The translations under genes and the position numbers were made by a program. Below are positions 1 to 12,900 of a DNA stretch of 64,000 nt, piece after piece. Every line of letters begins with the position of its first letter. Positions within the stretch are counted from its first letter, which is position 1. This stretch comes from Cinnamomum chago (lineage: Eukaryota; Streptophyta; Magnoliopsida; Laurales; Lauraceae), in contig CP142459.1 of assembly GCA_038049695.1 (NCBI GenBank), forward strand, positions 68,626,001 through 68,690,000. Reading direction: 5' to 3'. The notes beneath the pieces were generated by a model. The model was not told the DNA's origin. It searched no databases and was given only the letters and a program-made list of their open reading frames with translations.

Positions 1-3000
1 AGACAACCAATATTTGATGGTGAATTGGTGTCTTCAAAGCTTTTCACGGATCAAGCTCCTTACAAAACTCAAGACAGCAATGAAAATTCTTATTATTCCA
101 GCTCACACATGCCAGTTCTCAAATCTCTCCCTCCACACCCACTCTGTCTTGGTAATCTTCTAATAATCACCAATAAAGAGAATCACAAGGACCATAATAA
201 ATTATTCTGGAGTGCCACCTCTTTCCAAATGATAATGATTATCTGTTGCTATATCACTTTCCCATCAATAGAGGGCTACTGAAAGACAAAAAAGCAGATG
301 GGACTTTGTGCTCTATTATAATCAGAAAATGATATAACTATGCATTACTTATTTGTGTGGAAGGCGCAAGGGAAGTAGTTACATCCATACATTTAAAGGC
401 ATTTGAAACACCAATGAGATTCTAATGATTCACAAACAAGTCACAGGTAGATATGATAGAAAGTATGAATGCATGATATTCTTATTTCCATAAATCTCAA
501 ATGTAACTCGTCATCAATCCACTCATCTGTGTCATACTCTTTTGACAGCACAGCCAAAGTGCTTTGTATTGTGACTTGATGTAAATATAAACCTGTTCCA
601 CCACCCAACCTAGATTGTTGGGATAAAAAATACAAATAAAAAACAAATTATTTGTACTTGTCAAGAACAGACAACATAAAACGTTCCATCTTTCAATAAA
701 TGATAATATTCCGCTGTCACAATTGAGTTATATGGATGTTGTGGTAGCTTGCATTGGATAAGGGAAGATGAATCTAGATTCTAGATTATCACAAAAGAGA
801 CAAAAAAAGGGGAAAATTTTTTGCAGTTGAGAAATCCACATATTCATCTGGTGAGTCTCACAATGCACAAAATAAAAACTTCTCTCCCTCTGGTGTGGGA
901 TAGATGGGTTCCCACCCCCTTAGCTGGGTTTACCAAAGAAAAAAAAAACACCCAGAGAAAAGATAGAATAGCCAAACAGTCCATATTCAATATATGTAAG
1001 TGCTCCATCTGGTCAGTGGACGGGCTTGATCTTTGGCCAAGGGTATGTTCAAAGTGAGTCCCATCTGATGGTCTGCTCTAGAATATGAACTGCTTGTTGT
1101 GAGAACTTTTAGATTTGATGCTAAGGAATGTTCTCTCCGATGCAAATCAAGATCAAAGAACACCCCTGATTGCATTGCAACGCAGTCAGCAACTCAATTG
1201 ACTGTCAACTTCACAAAATAAATAAATAAATAAATAACAATGAGAAATTTACCCATTAAACCTTGTATGGGATGCACATCAGTTGGTAGCTTACCTCTCT
1301 TCTATGGAAATAAGGAGGGATCAATCTCCAGCTGTGGCGCCAAGATTAAGAGACAAGAGTAATGAGTGTGTAGATTGGGTGTGTAAGTAATTACCTTTCA
1401 AAAGAAAGAAAGAAAAAAAAAGAAAAAGAACTCGTATGGGATCATAAATGACAGGACAGATTTCTTATCGAATTTAAGCAATTACTCGCAACAAAGGTCA
1501 GTGCTTAACCCGAGCCTGTTATAAGCATATCTCCAATTTTGATTGATCTATTATTTAACACATATGATTAATGGGAACCAAAGAGGCCACAATTTATAGA
1601 ATTAAATATACCAGTAAGTACTTAATTTATTCACTGTAAACCACGCCTTGTCAAAAAAATTGGTGGATGGCCACCAAATCGACAATTTTCTTAGCAAGTA
1701 GCCTTTGATTAGTAGTAAATTTGAGTCGAGTTAATTAATGCTGGATCATTTCATTCAAAGGTCTTACATTGAACTCTCTGTGGCCAAACATCAATACATT
1801 TTCCCATATAGTTACAGATTAGTCCAAATCCAAGAGGTACTTTAGAAGGAAAACAGTTTTTACCCTGGATGCCATGATATCGTTAATATAATACGTAAGT
1901 ATTATATTTCTCATAATTTTTTTTTTTTTTTTGAGAAAGGTGGTAATTTCTTGGAAAAGTATAATGTCAATATAATATAATTATTTTTCATACAATATAC
2001 TTGCATGGGCCACAAAGAGTATTCTCGATATTGGTGATACTAATTGATTGTTTAAATTAAAGACTATTCTCGATTTAGATAGGCTCTGGGGAGAGATTTG
2101 AGAGTTGAGAGGATTAAGAAGGAAAGAAAGTGAGATTTGAAAGCAAGACTTATGATAAGATTAGATCGAGGAAATATTTAACTTTGTAAAGATAGAAGGA
2201 AAAAATGTTATAATTAGTAGGGGATATTTTAGAGGAGTTGAAATTTAAAAGGAGGGAATAAATTAAGATAGATTTATTGTGATTAGACAATGCCCTTAAA
2301 TTTAGCTGCGATGCCGCATATTGCATATGTGAGAGCTCTGATGTGGCACCATTTGATTTGAGAGTATTGACGTGGCACCTTCTAAAGCTCCTTATCACTT
2401 TAATATATAATTTGGGCAGAAGTCTCAAAAACGAAAAAGGGATTTTCTTTCTCAAACAAGGTGTCATGCTTTTTTCCTACCGTTGGATATAAAAGGTGGA
2501 TGGAGGGTTGAGATGCACATCTCTCATAAATTTGGTGAGAGTGTCTCTCACTGGAACACCTCCTATATATAAAAATATATATATATATATATATGGTGAG
2601 GGACACTTACATGGCTTTCCTTCTTTGTACAGGAACATTTTTTTTTCTGTATATGACCATATATAACTTTTCCTCTTTTACGCATGAATATTTTCAATTA
2701 TGTAAGTTTCTCTCACCCTATGGTAAGGAATGGATGCACATGAATATTCTCCTATATATTCTCTAAAATGCCCCCTTCTAAAGGTCAAACATGTATGGTC
2801 AAGAAAACTCATATATGGTCAAACATGAATCGGTCTACAATGAAACGAACTATACCAAATAAAAAGTTTTGAGTCTGGATCCCATGAGTTTTGTCTCACA
2901 TGCTTTCCCTTGAGTGGGATGTTTGGAACTCTTACATAGGGCCAACTTATTAATAATCTGAAATCTGAATCGTTAAAATCTAATGTCAATCCCTCCGGTG

Positions 3001-3309
3001 GGATATCCTTACATTTTACTTCAACAGAATTTGGTCTCACCGTAAAATTAAACACATTGATAATATGATTAATGCATATGATTAATAATGCTCAAAATTA
3101 TACCGATCATGTTATTAGTTATGCATATGCTAAATCTTACGGTTGGACCAATTCTTATCGAAGTTAAACTTGAGGATATGCCACTATAGTGAAAGACATT
3201 CAATTTTCACATCATATTATCGATAGGTGGCCCCCACAAAGGAGTTCCATAGATCCCACTCAGGGTCATGAGAACTGTGTGGGAGATCAATCATAGATCT
3301 AAACTTCGG
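1..3309. other. intergenic region, no gene seen
   Basis: No open frame here shows family motifs, splice context or protein-like composition. The stretch is AT-rich with short homopolymers and an AT dinucleotide run at about 2575-2594. A segment at about 836-950 ends in a run of A after 'CCCTTAGCTGGGTTTACC', and a related motif recurs near 4178, so a retroposon tail is possible but unproven. Confidence 0.6.
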
Positions 3310-3689
3310 CAAGTTTGTTTGCATTAGAATGCATAAGAATTGAATACTCATGATTCATAAATTAAGTAGTTAAAAATGAAGATAAAAGGTAAATTCCAAA
3401 AAAAAGAAATATGCATCAAATATAAGGTGAGTTTCCAAAAAAAAAAAAAAAAAGGAGAATCTAATAAACTTTTTCTTTTAGGGAGATAGAACCAAAAGAA
3501 GATGAGAAATGGTTGCCAGGACATCACTCTAGTAATTAAATACATAGAAAAGTGAAGATCATATCTACATCTCCCCCTTGTATCAATCACTCTCATCTGA
3601 TCATATCCCTTACACCTCACTTCGTTAACAATTATTAGGTAGATTCATTTTATAATAAATTCCTATATATTTTGATGCAAACAAACAAG
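3310..3689. mobile_element. putative MITE with about 32-bp terminal inverted repeats
   Basis: The left end (from 3310) and the reverse complement of the right end (to 3689) match at about 25 of 32 positions, sharing the core GTTTGTTTGCAT. The 380-bp interior is AT-rich and has no coding potential. No convincing target-site duplication was found, so the superfamily is not assigned. Size and structure fit a non-autonomous DNA transposon. Confidence 0.5.
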
Positions 3690-3890
3690 ACCAAAGAGCT
3701 TATATCTATGTTAAGATCCACGGTAAAGAAGAACAGCTTACACTTGGTACCCTATTGCTTGCCTTACTTGTATAGATTATAAGCACGTCGGCATCTCTTT
3801 GAAAATCTCCAATACAGCTACACACTTGAAGGCTTTGCTTACAGTGTGCAATGGTTTATTCTCAAGCTTCCAAATTAACTTCTTAACAAG

Positions 3891-4121
3891 GTAACTAAGC
3901 ATGGTTGCTAAGTTTTGCTTTTCTAATAAACAAGACGTAAACTGGAAATGAGCGTCAAATATCATTTTGTCTGGGGATTAACTATTTTCTCTTTTTTATT
4001 TTTTTTTCTTTTTTCCTTCCTGTTGTTCTTGTGCTTTTTTTTTTTTTTTAATAAAATATCATTTTACCAAAAAAAAAAAAAAAAAAAAACAACAACAACA
4101 ACAACAACGTAACCAAGCATG
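3891..4121 (+). mobile_element. 5'-truncated L1-type LINE 3' end with target-site duplication
   Basis: The insertion is 3904-4108. It ends in a T-rich 3' UTR, then 'AATAAAATATCATTTTACC', a run of about 21 A, and a short CAA repeat. It is flanked by GTAACTAAGCATG (3891-3903) and GTAACCAAGCATG (4109-4121), a 12 of 13 match that reads as the target-site duplication of target-primed reverse transcription. No coding sequence remains. The poly(A) end argues for an L1-type element rather than the RTE type seen elsewhere in the window. Confidence 0.65.
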
Positions 4122-4794
4122 AAATAAAGACATGGTGTAGATCTAGCCAAGCGAAGGATGGCGTGATAGTCACTCAAGTACCCAACCCCTTAGCTGGAAT
4201 ACCATATCAAAAGGCCAAAAACACAAAGGGTTAGCAGTACCAGAAAAATTATTTCATAGGGACCCATAAAACCTATATCATAGGGACCATGACACCTAGT
4301 GGCTTTAAATATGCCGGCCCATATCATTTGCATCGGTCAAAGAGAGAAAAACTGCCATCAGCATGCACCATATCCCATGCATAGCAGAGCCCTCCAGACA
4401 AATGGAACAATCACTATGCACAGATGACCTGAGGAATAAAACAGTACCCCAAATTTAACGTTTTTCAAGGTAAGAAATAAACAGTTCCCATCAGGGCCCA
4501 GAGGCCCAAGTAATTGACCTTGTCAACCAATGAATCGAGAATTAATGAAGGGAGGTCCAATTTCTCAGATCTCAAACTGGGAGACAATTCCAGTTTCTTT
4601 TGTGAGGAATGGGAGACAAGCCACCACATGAAAAATTGAATTAATGAAACGGAATGTTTTTATGGTTTTAACTTTTATTCACAGGACTATGAACAAGGTA
4701 AGTTAACCCTGCACTAGACCAAGAAATCTGGTTGGGATCAAAATAGAGTGGTGATCCAACATTTCTGCCTGAATAATCAACATGCAACCAACCT

Positions 4795-4951
4795 TTCCTG
4801 AATGAGTAATGCTACTTGGACAAACTTTTTTGGCCAGAATTTGGCCAACCCATATGGTTTGCATTGAATATCAGATATTCAATGCAAACCATATGGGTTG
4901 GCCAAATTCTGGCCAAAAAAGTTTGTCCAAGTAGACTTTTTGTTCCTGAAT
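4795..4951. mobile_element. perfect foldback MITE with 9-bp target-site duplication
   Basis: Bases 4812-4872 and 4874-4934 are exact reverse complements over 61 bp, separated by one base (A4873). The element is bounded by TTCCTGAAT at 4795-4803 and again at 4943-4951, giving a 139-bp element (4804-4942). A 9-bp duplication is typical of Mutator-like elements. There is no coding capacity. The perfection of the arms indicates either a recent insertion or arm homogenisation. A transcript through it would fold into a near-continuous duplex. Confidence 0.85.
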
Positions 4952-6294
4952 CTGACACACACAACCAAATCCACCATCAGTAAATTCGTAAGAGGCTGAT
5001 ATGAGTGAAAATTGGGCCTAAACAACCCATGGTGGACGGATCTGATTCAACAATTTGGATTTACACAAGTGTCCCAAGAGTGTAGATACAGGGCTTCGCA
5101 TGGAACCTTGCATGAAGAATACGATTAACCAAGGAACCCAAGTTTCATGAATCTAACCTGTTCAATGCAAATTACCTGCACTAGGACAGAATCAACTGAG
5201 AATTCGCTCCATCGCAGCAATTCCCATTCACTTCTCCAACCCAATGGTGGTAGCACTCAGACTGGGTCCCTGCCAATTCACGGTGTTCTAAGAATAGTGT
5301 TCCCCACATGCCATGCGCCCAGGTGAGTTAAGCAATTGGCAAATGGCTGAGGCTAATCTCCCAACAAAGTCCAATCCTTTGTATTGTGATTGGAATCTAA
5401 CTCTCAGTAAAGAGTTTGGACCTGCACCAAACTCAGGTGCTGCTTACGCGTTGTTCCCCGCTAGTCAAGAGATATGAAACTCTTAGGCGGATAATGCTTC
5501 TTGCAAAGGCATGACTTAACTGGATTGCTTATGTAAGGGAGATGGGAACTCTTTATTCGACCATCCAGAGATCCAAGCATTCATAGTGAATCCACTGTGA
5601 AGAGAGTACCAATTCTAAGGGGAGATGGCAGATTTGATTGACATTTGCGAGGTCTACCACCGCCGGAGCAATCCAGTTAAGTTTAGCCATAAAACGTTGA
5701 AGTTTCAATAGCATAGACAATATGGGACAAGAAAAAGGACCCTAAATTAGACAAGAAGGTTTTATGGTTTACACAATTCAAATACAAAGAAAGGACAGAC
5801 ATTAAGCTCATTAAGCAGGAAAACAAAACTCATAATAACAGCCAAGAAGAGAACACTTAATGCATGAACTGATTGAACTATAGTAGCAAAGAAGCAATTG
5901 GGAGTGCCATTGAGCATATAATAATCCAATTGAGTTCCTCAAATAATTAACCTATAAAAGTAAAACAACTGATCCAATGGTTATGTATCTTCCAATGGAT
6001 AAAAATGAGAAATCACTATCTTCTTGCATAACATTCCAGTAGAAAGCTAAGTCGCTGCACTAGGCCACGTTTAGGCAGAGTGACTACATTTTGCAGGAAA
6101 AGTAAACTTTTCCACAGACGTGCTAATCCGAAGTTTTCTTGGATCACACATAAACTTATATGGAAGGTAGAACATAGCTCCAAAGATCAATATTTGTAGT
6201 CTGAGTTGCTGTTATCAAACGTCTATGACCAATGGCTTACTTCTTTCATAACTGTCGATGCAAACTCAGTGCTCCTGACCTTGGCATAGTTACT
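4952..6294. other. intergenic region 3' of the P450 gene, no gene seen
   Basis: No coding sequence, RNA gene or clear element was recognised. The last part lies beyond the 3' end of the minus-strand P450 and may hold its 3' UTR, but no polyadenylation site could be fixed. Confidence 0.5.
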
Positions 6295-6392
6295 GTAGGG
6301 GGAAATCCTACTGATCGCCCCCCCCACAGGGGTTGACCCCACCCGCCCGGATCGTAACCGCGGAGGTGTAGCTACCGGGCCCTACAGTTACT
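6288..6392. mobile_element. GC-rich 91-bp mini-insertion with 7-bp direct repeats
   Basis: A strongly GC-rich 91-bp block (6295-6385) interrupts AT-rich DNA. It begins GTAGGG and ends CCCTAC, a 6-bp inverted repeat, and is flanked by AGTTACT at 6288-6294 and 6386-6392. On the minus strand it contains 'GGTTACGATCCGGG', resembling a pol III B box, so a tRNA- or SINE-derived origin is possible. The class is not certain. Confidence 0.5.
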
Positions 6393-6586
6393 AAAAAGAA
6401 GCAGAAGAAGAGATACACCTAAACATTTTTTGATTTCAAGAAAGCTGAAAGCATGCTTTCCATCACTCCCTTGTTACATATAAAAGTGCTAGTACAGTAG
6501 CAGCTACAGAACACTCCTCTGAGCTTCACACATGCATATATAGGCTGAAAAAAAAAGCACACTACACAGCTCCATTCTCAAATTCC

Positions 6587-9500
6587 TTATTTACATTGGT
6601 AGATAGACTCGGGCAAGCGCGGTTTTGGGACCCCGACCAAGGACTTAGCCTTCTGAAGCGTAATCCCCACTTTCTCTGTCATATCTCCCATTATTTCAGC
6701 AGAAAAGTTCCACTCAAATGCATGCATCAGCGACGCAAGGGAGTAATGAACCATGCGGTGGCCCAGTGGCATGCCCACACACGACCGCCTCCCGGTCCCA
6801 AATGGCAAGAGCTCAAAGTCCTGACCCTTCACGTCCACCTCACTCCCTAGGAACCTCTCTGGCCTGAATTCATAAGGTTCAGGCCAGACATTTGGGTCCC
6901 TGGCCATGCCCCAAACATTGACAAAGACTATAGCATGCTTGGGCACATGGTAGCCATAGACCTCGCAGGCTTCATTGGTGCGGCGTGGGATGAGGAGTGG
7001 GACTCCTGGGTGGAGCCTGAATACTTCCTTGACCGCGGCTTGGAAGTAGGTGAGCTTGGGGATGTCTGTCTCTTCCACGAACCGGTCCTTGCCAACTACT
7101 TGATCCAGTTCTGCTATTACCTTCTTGTATACATCAGGTCTTCGCAAGATTTCGGTCATACCCCATTCGACTGTGCTTGAGGAAGTGTCAGTTCCTGCGA
7201 CAAACATGTCCTGGAAACCACGAGTAAACAGCAATTTCACTTGTTTCAGTTGGAGATATTACATTGGATGGATTAAAGCCACTTCAAATCAATATTTATA
7301 TACTCAAAGAGCTTTAGCATTTGTGGTAGAAGTGTTGTTCTTAAAATCAAGGGCCCCTATGTTTGTTGAGTATCTCAGTATTGAATTCCTAGGAATTCAC
7401 GAGATCTTTGTCCAAGTAGCATTATGGTGTCAATCTTTCACATTGAGAGCACATATACTTCGCTCAGTAGCTAGCCCAGATGTAGATGAGACATCATTTT
7501 TTGGGATTTGACTTACTGTGATGATAACTATGTAGCCACTTCCCACCTGTTAGTAAACTATTTGATTTGAAGATTTTCCCAACTTTCTTTTCAATTTTAT
7601 AGGAAGGTGTTCCTAGAAAACAAGTTAACAATTGTCTCCACATGTGTCAAAACTGGGTCACAGGCATTTGAATCCTTCCATCTCTTCCCTCGTCTATAAT
7701 TGATGGACCCCTGGGCTCCACAAGTTGTCTCACACGGTGTATGGTGCGAGTCCGGATCACCTATTGCATTTGTTATATTTTTACCATGAGTGGACTAATA
7801 ATACTCCCCCACGTTATTAAAATTTTTTGGTGATTTTGAAGTTTAAAATTTTTTAATTAGATAAAAGAGAATCAGCTAAATTTTTAGATGACGTGGAAGA
7901 GTATTATTAGTCCACTCATGCCGAATGTATAAGAAATGCGATAGGTGATTCGGACTCCTCCGGTCCGAGCACCTACCCAAATATATAATACTAAAACGAT
8001 GACATGACCGACCGACCGTGTTTTGAATGCAAAAAACACACAGAAACATCAAGAAAAAGTCCACTTGGACATACTGAGGGACCGAATTGTGGCCCGGTCC
8101 CCCGTCACAACCGCTGGATCCCATAGTCTCCAAGTAGCACCGCTGAAACATCAAACATCAAGGAAGTATGTAGACGAGACAAAACCAGTGAAAGCTGACA
8201 TTACACCAACCCAAGTGCTGGTCCGTCCATTTGAATTTTTAAACCAAAATGACAGGGCCACCTGCCCCACTCCTCAAACAAAAGATTTCGCTGTCTTTTG
8301 AGCAAGGACATCGATCCTCATCCTCTGCTTTGACTAAGAGGAATGCTTGAGTTATGAGTTCCAAGTAGTCTATATAGTGGGGCCCATCTATTGACAATTT
8401 CAACACCATATTTTATCCTATTCTGAGTTGATCCGGTGGTAAGATTGATCCTTGATAAAAGAAAGAAAAATGTGATTAATGAATTGCATAATTGTGTTGA
8501 TCATATTTTTAATTAGATGGCCAATCTTATATTGGACGGACATTATTGGAGTAGATTTAGGGATATTCTAGCTGGAAGGGAGTTATTTTGAATGACTGGT
8601 ATTTTCAATATGCGGGCCCCAATACGGGTTTTCGCTCCCTCAACTCAAGATCCGGGCTTTTTTCCGTGCAATGTGTGTGACCCACTTGTTATCATCATGT
8701 GAATTGTGAAGGGGAAGAGGCAAGGGGAAAGAGAGAGTGTTGAGTCTACTTACTGATAGCATTGCTTTGATATCCACCCTAGAGAACTCCTTCAATTCAT
8801 CATCATTCTTCTTCTCACTCCTGTAATCCAAGAATACGTCCAACATATCCTTCCTCCCGTTCTCATTAATCTCGACCCCCTTCTTCCTCTCTTCCAACCT
8901 CTCATCAATCAACTTCTCAAAAAAATCATCAAACCTCTTCACCACTTTCCATACTTTCCTCTTCAGTCCCTGTGGATCAAACACCTTCAACGAAGGTATC
9001 AAATCGGCAAGGTTAGGTGCTCCCACCACCTCCAAAATCTCCCACACCATCTCCTTTAGCTCTCTCCCTTCCTTCTTATTGTTGTCAAACAGGTTCTTCG
9101 AGCATACAAGATTGCTTATCAGGTTGGCAGAGACGATGAAGGTTGAATCCGCAATATTTTTTGGTGTCTTCGTTTGCCATGAAGAGTATAACTCTTTGAG
9201 GAGACCATGGACCTGATGGTGACAAGGGAACAACCAAATATAGATGAAACGGAGCATTTTACACATAAAATACAAAATTAGGAATAATAAAGTAGTTAAT
9301 AAAAACTTATCAAATCAAAATTCAAGTTCATAAAATACAAACTCTGTAAATTTCGTATAAACTGTAATAATAAATTAAGCTACTAAAAAGTACCTTATCA
9401 AATCAAATTTTGAATCTATAAAATATGTATATTACCTGGAGCTTGCGAGCAGGCTGTAAGAGTTCAATGGAGCGAGAGGAGAAGAGCTCGGTTGTCAATA

Positions 9501-9930
9501 TCTTGCGGAGCAACCTCCACCTCGCACCATAAGGAACGAAGACGAGCGACGTGGCATCATATGTGACGCAGCGCACGGCCTCGGTGATGGTACGGCTGGA
9601 AAAGGTGGTGTCCTTGTGTTTGAGGAGCTCCTTGGCGACCTCCGGCGAGGAGATGACAATGGCGGGTTTCTGGCCCATTTTGAGGCTGAGGAGTGGGCCG
9701 TAGGTGGCGGAGAGCTTGTGTAGGTCTTCATGAAGACGATTGGTGAGGTAAGGGAGGTAGCCGAGGACCGGCCAACCGATGGGACCCGGTGGAGAATTAC
9801 GCCAATTCCGACGACGTCGGAAGATGATCATGGGAAGGATGAAGAAGGCGATGATGGAGAAGGTGGTGGAGAGATGGAAGGAAGTGATGTGGGTGGTGGT
9901 GGTGGAGAGGAGGCGGTGTAGGTGGTCCAT
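6587..9930 (-). CDS. cytochrome P450 monooxygenase, CYP76/CYP80-like (CYP71 clan), three exons
   Basis: This gene is predicted to be an ER-anchored haem-thiolate monooxygenase fed by P450 reductase. Exons on the minus strand are 9930-9436, 9212-8754 and 7210-6587, all phase 0, giving 525 aa. The ATG at 9930 is followed by a hydrophobic anchor (about 17-37), an RRRR stop-transfer and the PPGPIG hinge. Visible motifs: I-helix AGTDTS (323-328), ExxR as KEVFR (380-383), PERF (435-438) and haem loop FGTGRRSCVG with Cys462. All key residues are present, so it should be active. Motif style points to CYP76 or CYP80, families that include terpenoid and benzylisoquinoline alkaloid hydroxylases; the substrate cannot be inferred. 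Intron 1 (223 bp) after 'ARKLQ' is additional to the one expected near the I-helix. Intron 2 (1.5 kb) carries a MITE. No clustered pathway partner is visible nearby. Confidence 0.92.
7748..7957. mobile_element. MITE in P450 intron 2, same family as the 50 kb copy
   Basis: The ends start GAGTCCGGATCACCTA on one side and GAGTCCGAATCACCTA when read from the other. Inner arms share 'TGAGTGGACTAATAATACTC'. The 210-bp element is a long inverted repeat without coding capacity. No clean target-site duplication remains here. The matching copy at 50002-50180 has a 9-bp duplication, which suggests a Mutator-like origin for the family. It lies wholly inside the intron and does not touch splice sites. Confidence 0.75.
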
Positions 9931-12900
9931 TGTGTGCAGCGCCAGTTCTTGCTTTCTCTTTCTCTCTGATCTTCCTTCCTATGAGGCTGTCGGTTGCTAT
10001 TTCCGAGTGGATCCTGCCACTACAGAGATGCTGTTGTGTTTTTATCTATGGATTTGGGTAGTGAGATTACTAGGATGTCCTTCACGTGGGAGGGAAATTA
10101 TGAAGCTGGATACGTCTTCAGGTGTGGCCAATGAATCGAGTTGCAGTATATAAGTTTACCAAAATGGCCCTGTCCCAATTATGAGAGTTTAGTTTTGATA
10201 GACCAAAGAATGCTCTGCGCCTAATATGTCCAATGGTTCTTTTGAGCAGACCATGCAGTCCATATCGAGAGTTCTTAATTTGAAAGGAGTAGAACTCCAC
10301 GGTGGGACTCAATTATTGAAAATCCTTGTCACTCGAAATGAATGCCCTCACAATATAAGAATATCCCAAAATCCTGCCCTTCGAAAGGATTTGGTTGGAT
10401 TTGGTCACATTGTGAAATTGACCCCATGATGAATAACATGATTAATATGATCTTATGAATTATCAATGATAAATATTAATCGTGTTATTTCTCATATAAA
10501 GTAAGAGCATTCATTTTGAACGGCTTAGAACTCTTGTAAGTGGGTTACAATTTAAAGTTTCACTCCCTCAACTCAAGAGTACTTTAAGTTGGAGAAAATT
10601 GATGGAGAAAAATGTTTATACAACAGAACTTTCAACATGCTCAATTTCAACACCCCCCACCCCCCGCTGCATTTGTGCAAAGTTCATTAGGATTTTTCAT
10701 AAACATGAAATCTCGTTAGGTATGAACAAATAATACTATTAATCTAAAATATAATAAAATTATACTTGAATACCTGCCTTAATAGGATGATTCTCTCTCT
10801 CTATAAAAGAATATGTAAGGACACGCTTAGTCAACGTCTCGTTAGGGAGAGAAATCCATCGCCCAGAGGATATTTTACTTTTCCTTTACAATGCTATTCT
10901 CGGTGAGGATTTTTCTCATATAATTCCAGGTTTGGCAAATACAAGGAATATGAGGATTTATCTATACTACATCATACGTTCAAGAGGTTGTTGCCATTTT
11001 CTCTCAATCCATAATGAATCAAGCCCTGAAATTTGAGCTCCTAGCCTTCTCGAATTGATGGACAGTTTGGATCTTGCAAATGGAACCCACAAATAATATA
11101 TTTTTAGGGTGTGGATTTTTTTTGGAATTATCTCAAAACTTATAAAGAATCAATGGTTGGAAATTGATCTCAGAGTCGTTTTGGACTTTATTATCAAGAT
11201 TAATGGTTTAGATCTTAAAATTGGGACTAGTAAAAAATGGGACTCTCTTATTACAGCCTTTGCTAATGTTCGTCGGTGTTTTGAGTATTTCTTTCCGGGA
11301 GAGGAAGTCCAACGATCAAGGAGTTTTTGGTAATTTTTTCATGATCAATGTTGAATCAGGTTGCCAAACTTGGTCAAGTAGTTGTTTTAGGCCAACTAAG
11401 GAGATTAAACGGTTTGAATTTTAAAAAGGGGGCCCACAGAAGTAAAAAATGATGATCCAACGGTAATGACTTTTTTGTTAGTATCTCAAAATATACGAGG
11501 AATCAACGGCTTAGATTTCATTACATAGCCGTGTTGGACCTTCTTAATAAGATTGGTGGTTTAGATCTTGGTTGTGGTATTACTGTCAGGTTACTGTAGC
11601 ACGCCTTTTAGCGCTTCCGTAGAGAGAGAAGATCAGACAAGGGAGGTGGGATCCTAACTTTGAGTGCAAATGGGTGACTTTTATGGTATTTTATTGATTA
11701 CTCTTATAAAGCCCGATCTCTTGCCAAACGTCCTCGCAAGCAAAGAAAATCGGAGAGGATTCCACTCCTCATGTAGTTACCAAACATCGCCTTAATTACG
11801 TCCTTGCCTTGGTGGGAGGGAGGGTTTCGGCAAGTAATAAAATCAAAATCTCTCCAATCATGTCCTAGCACTTGTAAAGGCAAGTTTTTAAAGAACTTTG
11901 ATTATGAAAAAAATATCCTTTAATGGATGTTCTAGGAAGAAGTGGGCCCTACGTGATCATGTGGGCCACACTCACTCAATCCAACAGAACATGCATTTCT
12001 TCTTCCATGGCACTATAAGTCCGACCTCGCCAGATGAGGGGTGAAAAGGGAATTTTTGAGTTGATGACAGGAGATGGCAAGCGGCGAATGTGGACCCGTA
12101 AAGCTTACTAATTTCGTAATTTTCTCAAAGATGATGACGGCATTTTGTGGACTTGACCATGGGAGCAAGGACCTCGTGGGCAATTTCTTGTCTTATCCTA
12201 ATCTCTCAGCTCCATTTGCTACTCTACTCTTAGCAGTCTTTACTCTCACCATGCGAATCGCGTGGGGTTTCACATCAAGGATCATGATAGTCATGCCTCA
12301 TTACTTGTCAAAGCCATGCTGATGGTTGATTAATCTCAGGTGGGCCATGTCGTCACCAACAAATATCATTAGTTGATTCGACCCAGTGGCAGTACCAAAC
12401 GTCCAACTCATGAACATTTGTTTGTTGAATCTCTCATCCATTCCCAACATTGGGGCAAATGGTGTGTCATCCCCCACGAAAAATTTGATTAAACTTTATT
12501 AGCCGATTCTAAGTGCCGGCACACCTAACGACACACCTCGCCCTAACATGGCCCACTGGCATGACAGGAGCCGTGTCATTCTTGCCAAGCGTTTGTGCTC
12601 GGTTTTCACGTCGGGTATCTAAATGTGTTGTGTGTTCGTTTTTAGAATAAAAATAACTTGAAAATTATATAATTAAAAAAAACGTACGGTTCAAATTTAA
12701 GTGGTCCAGTTAAACTCGATCTACTCAACGTATAAAAATAATAGTTTGGATATTTTCTATTGAATGTTTCTCAAGAGGAATTTCTTCGAAATCTTTATAG
12801 TTTTTATATATAATAAAAAAAAAGTAAAAGACTATATTAGAGGGGTAAAACCATCAAAATGCACAATATATGATCAATTTGCACAATCTACCATACCTGG

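Noticed and set aside
25..282. 85-aa open frame at the window start
   Set aside because: No domain, no splice support and low-complexity composition; open frames of this size are expected by chance in AT-rich DNA.
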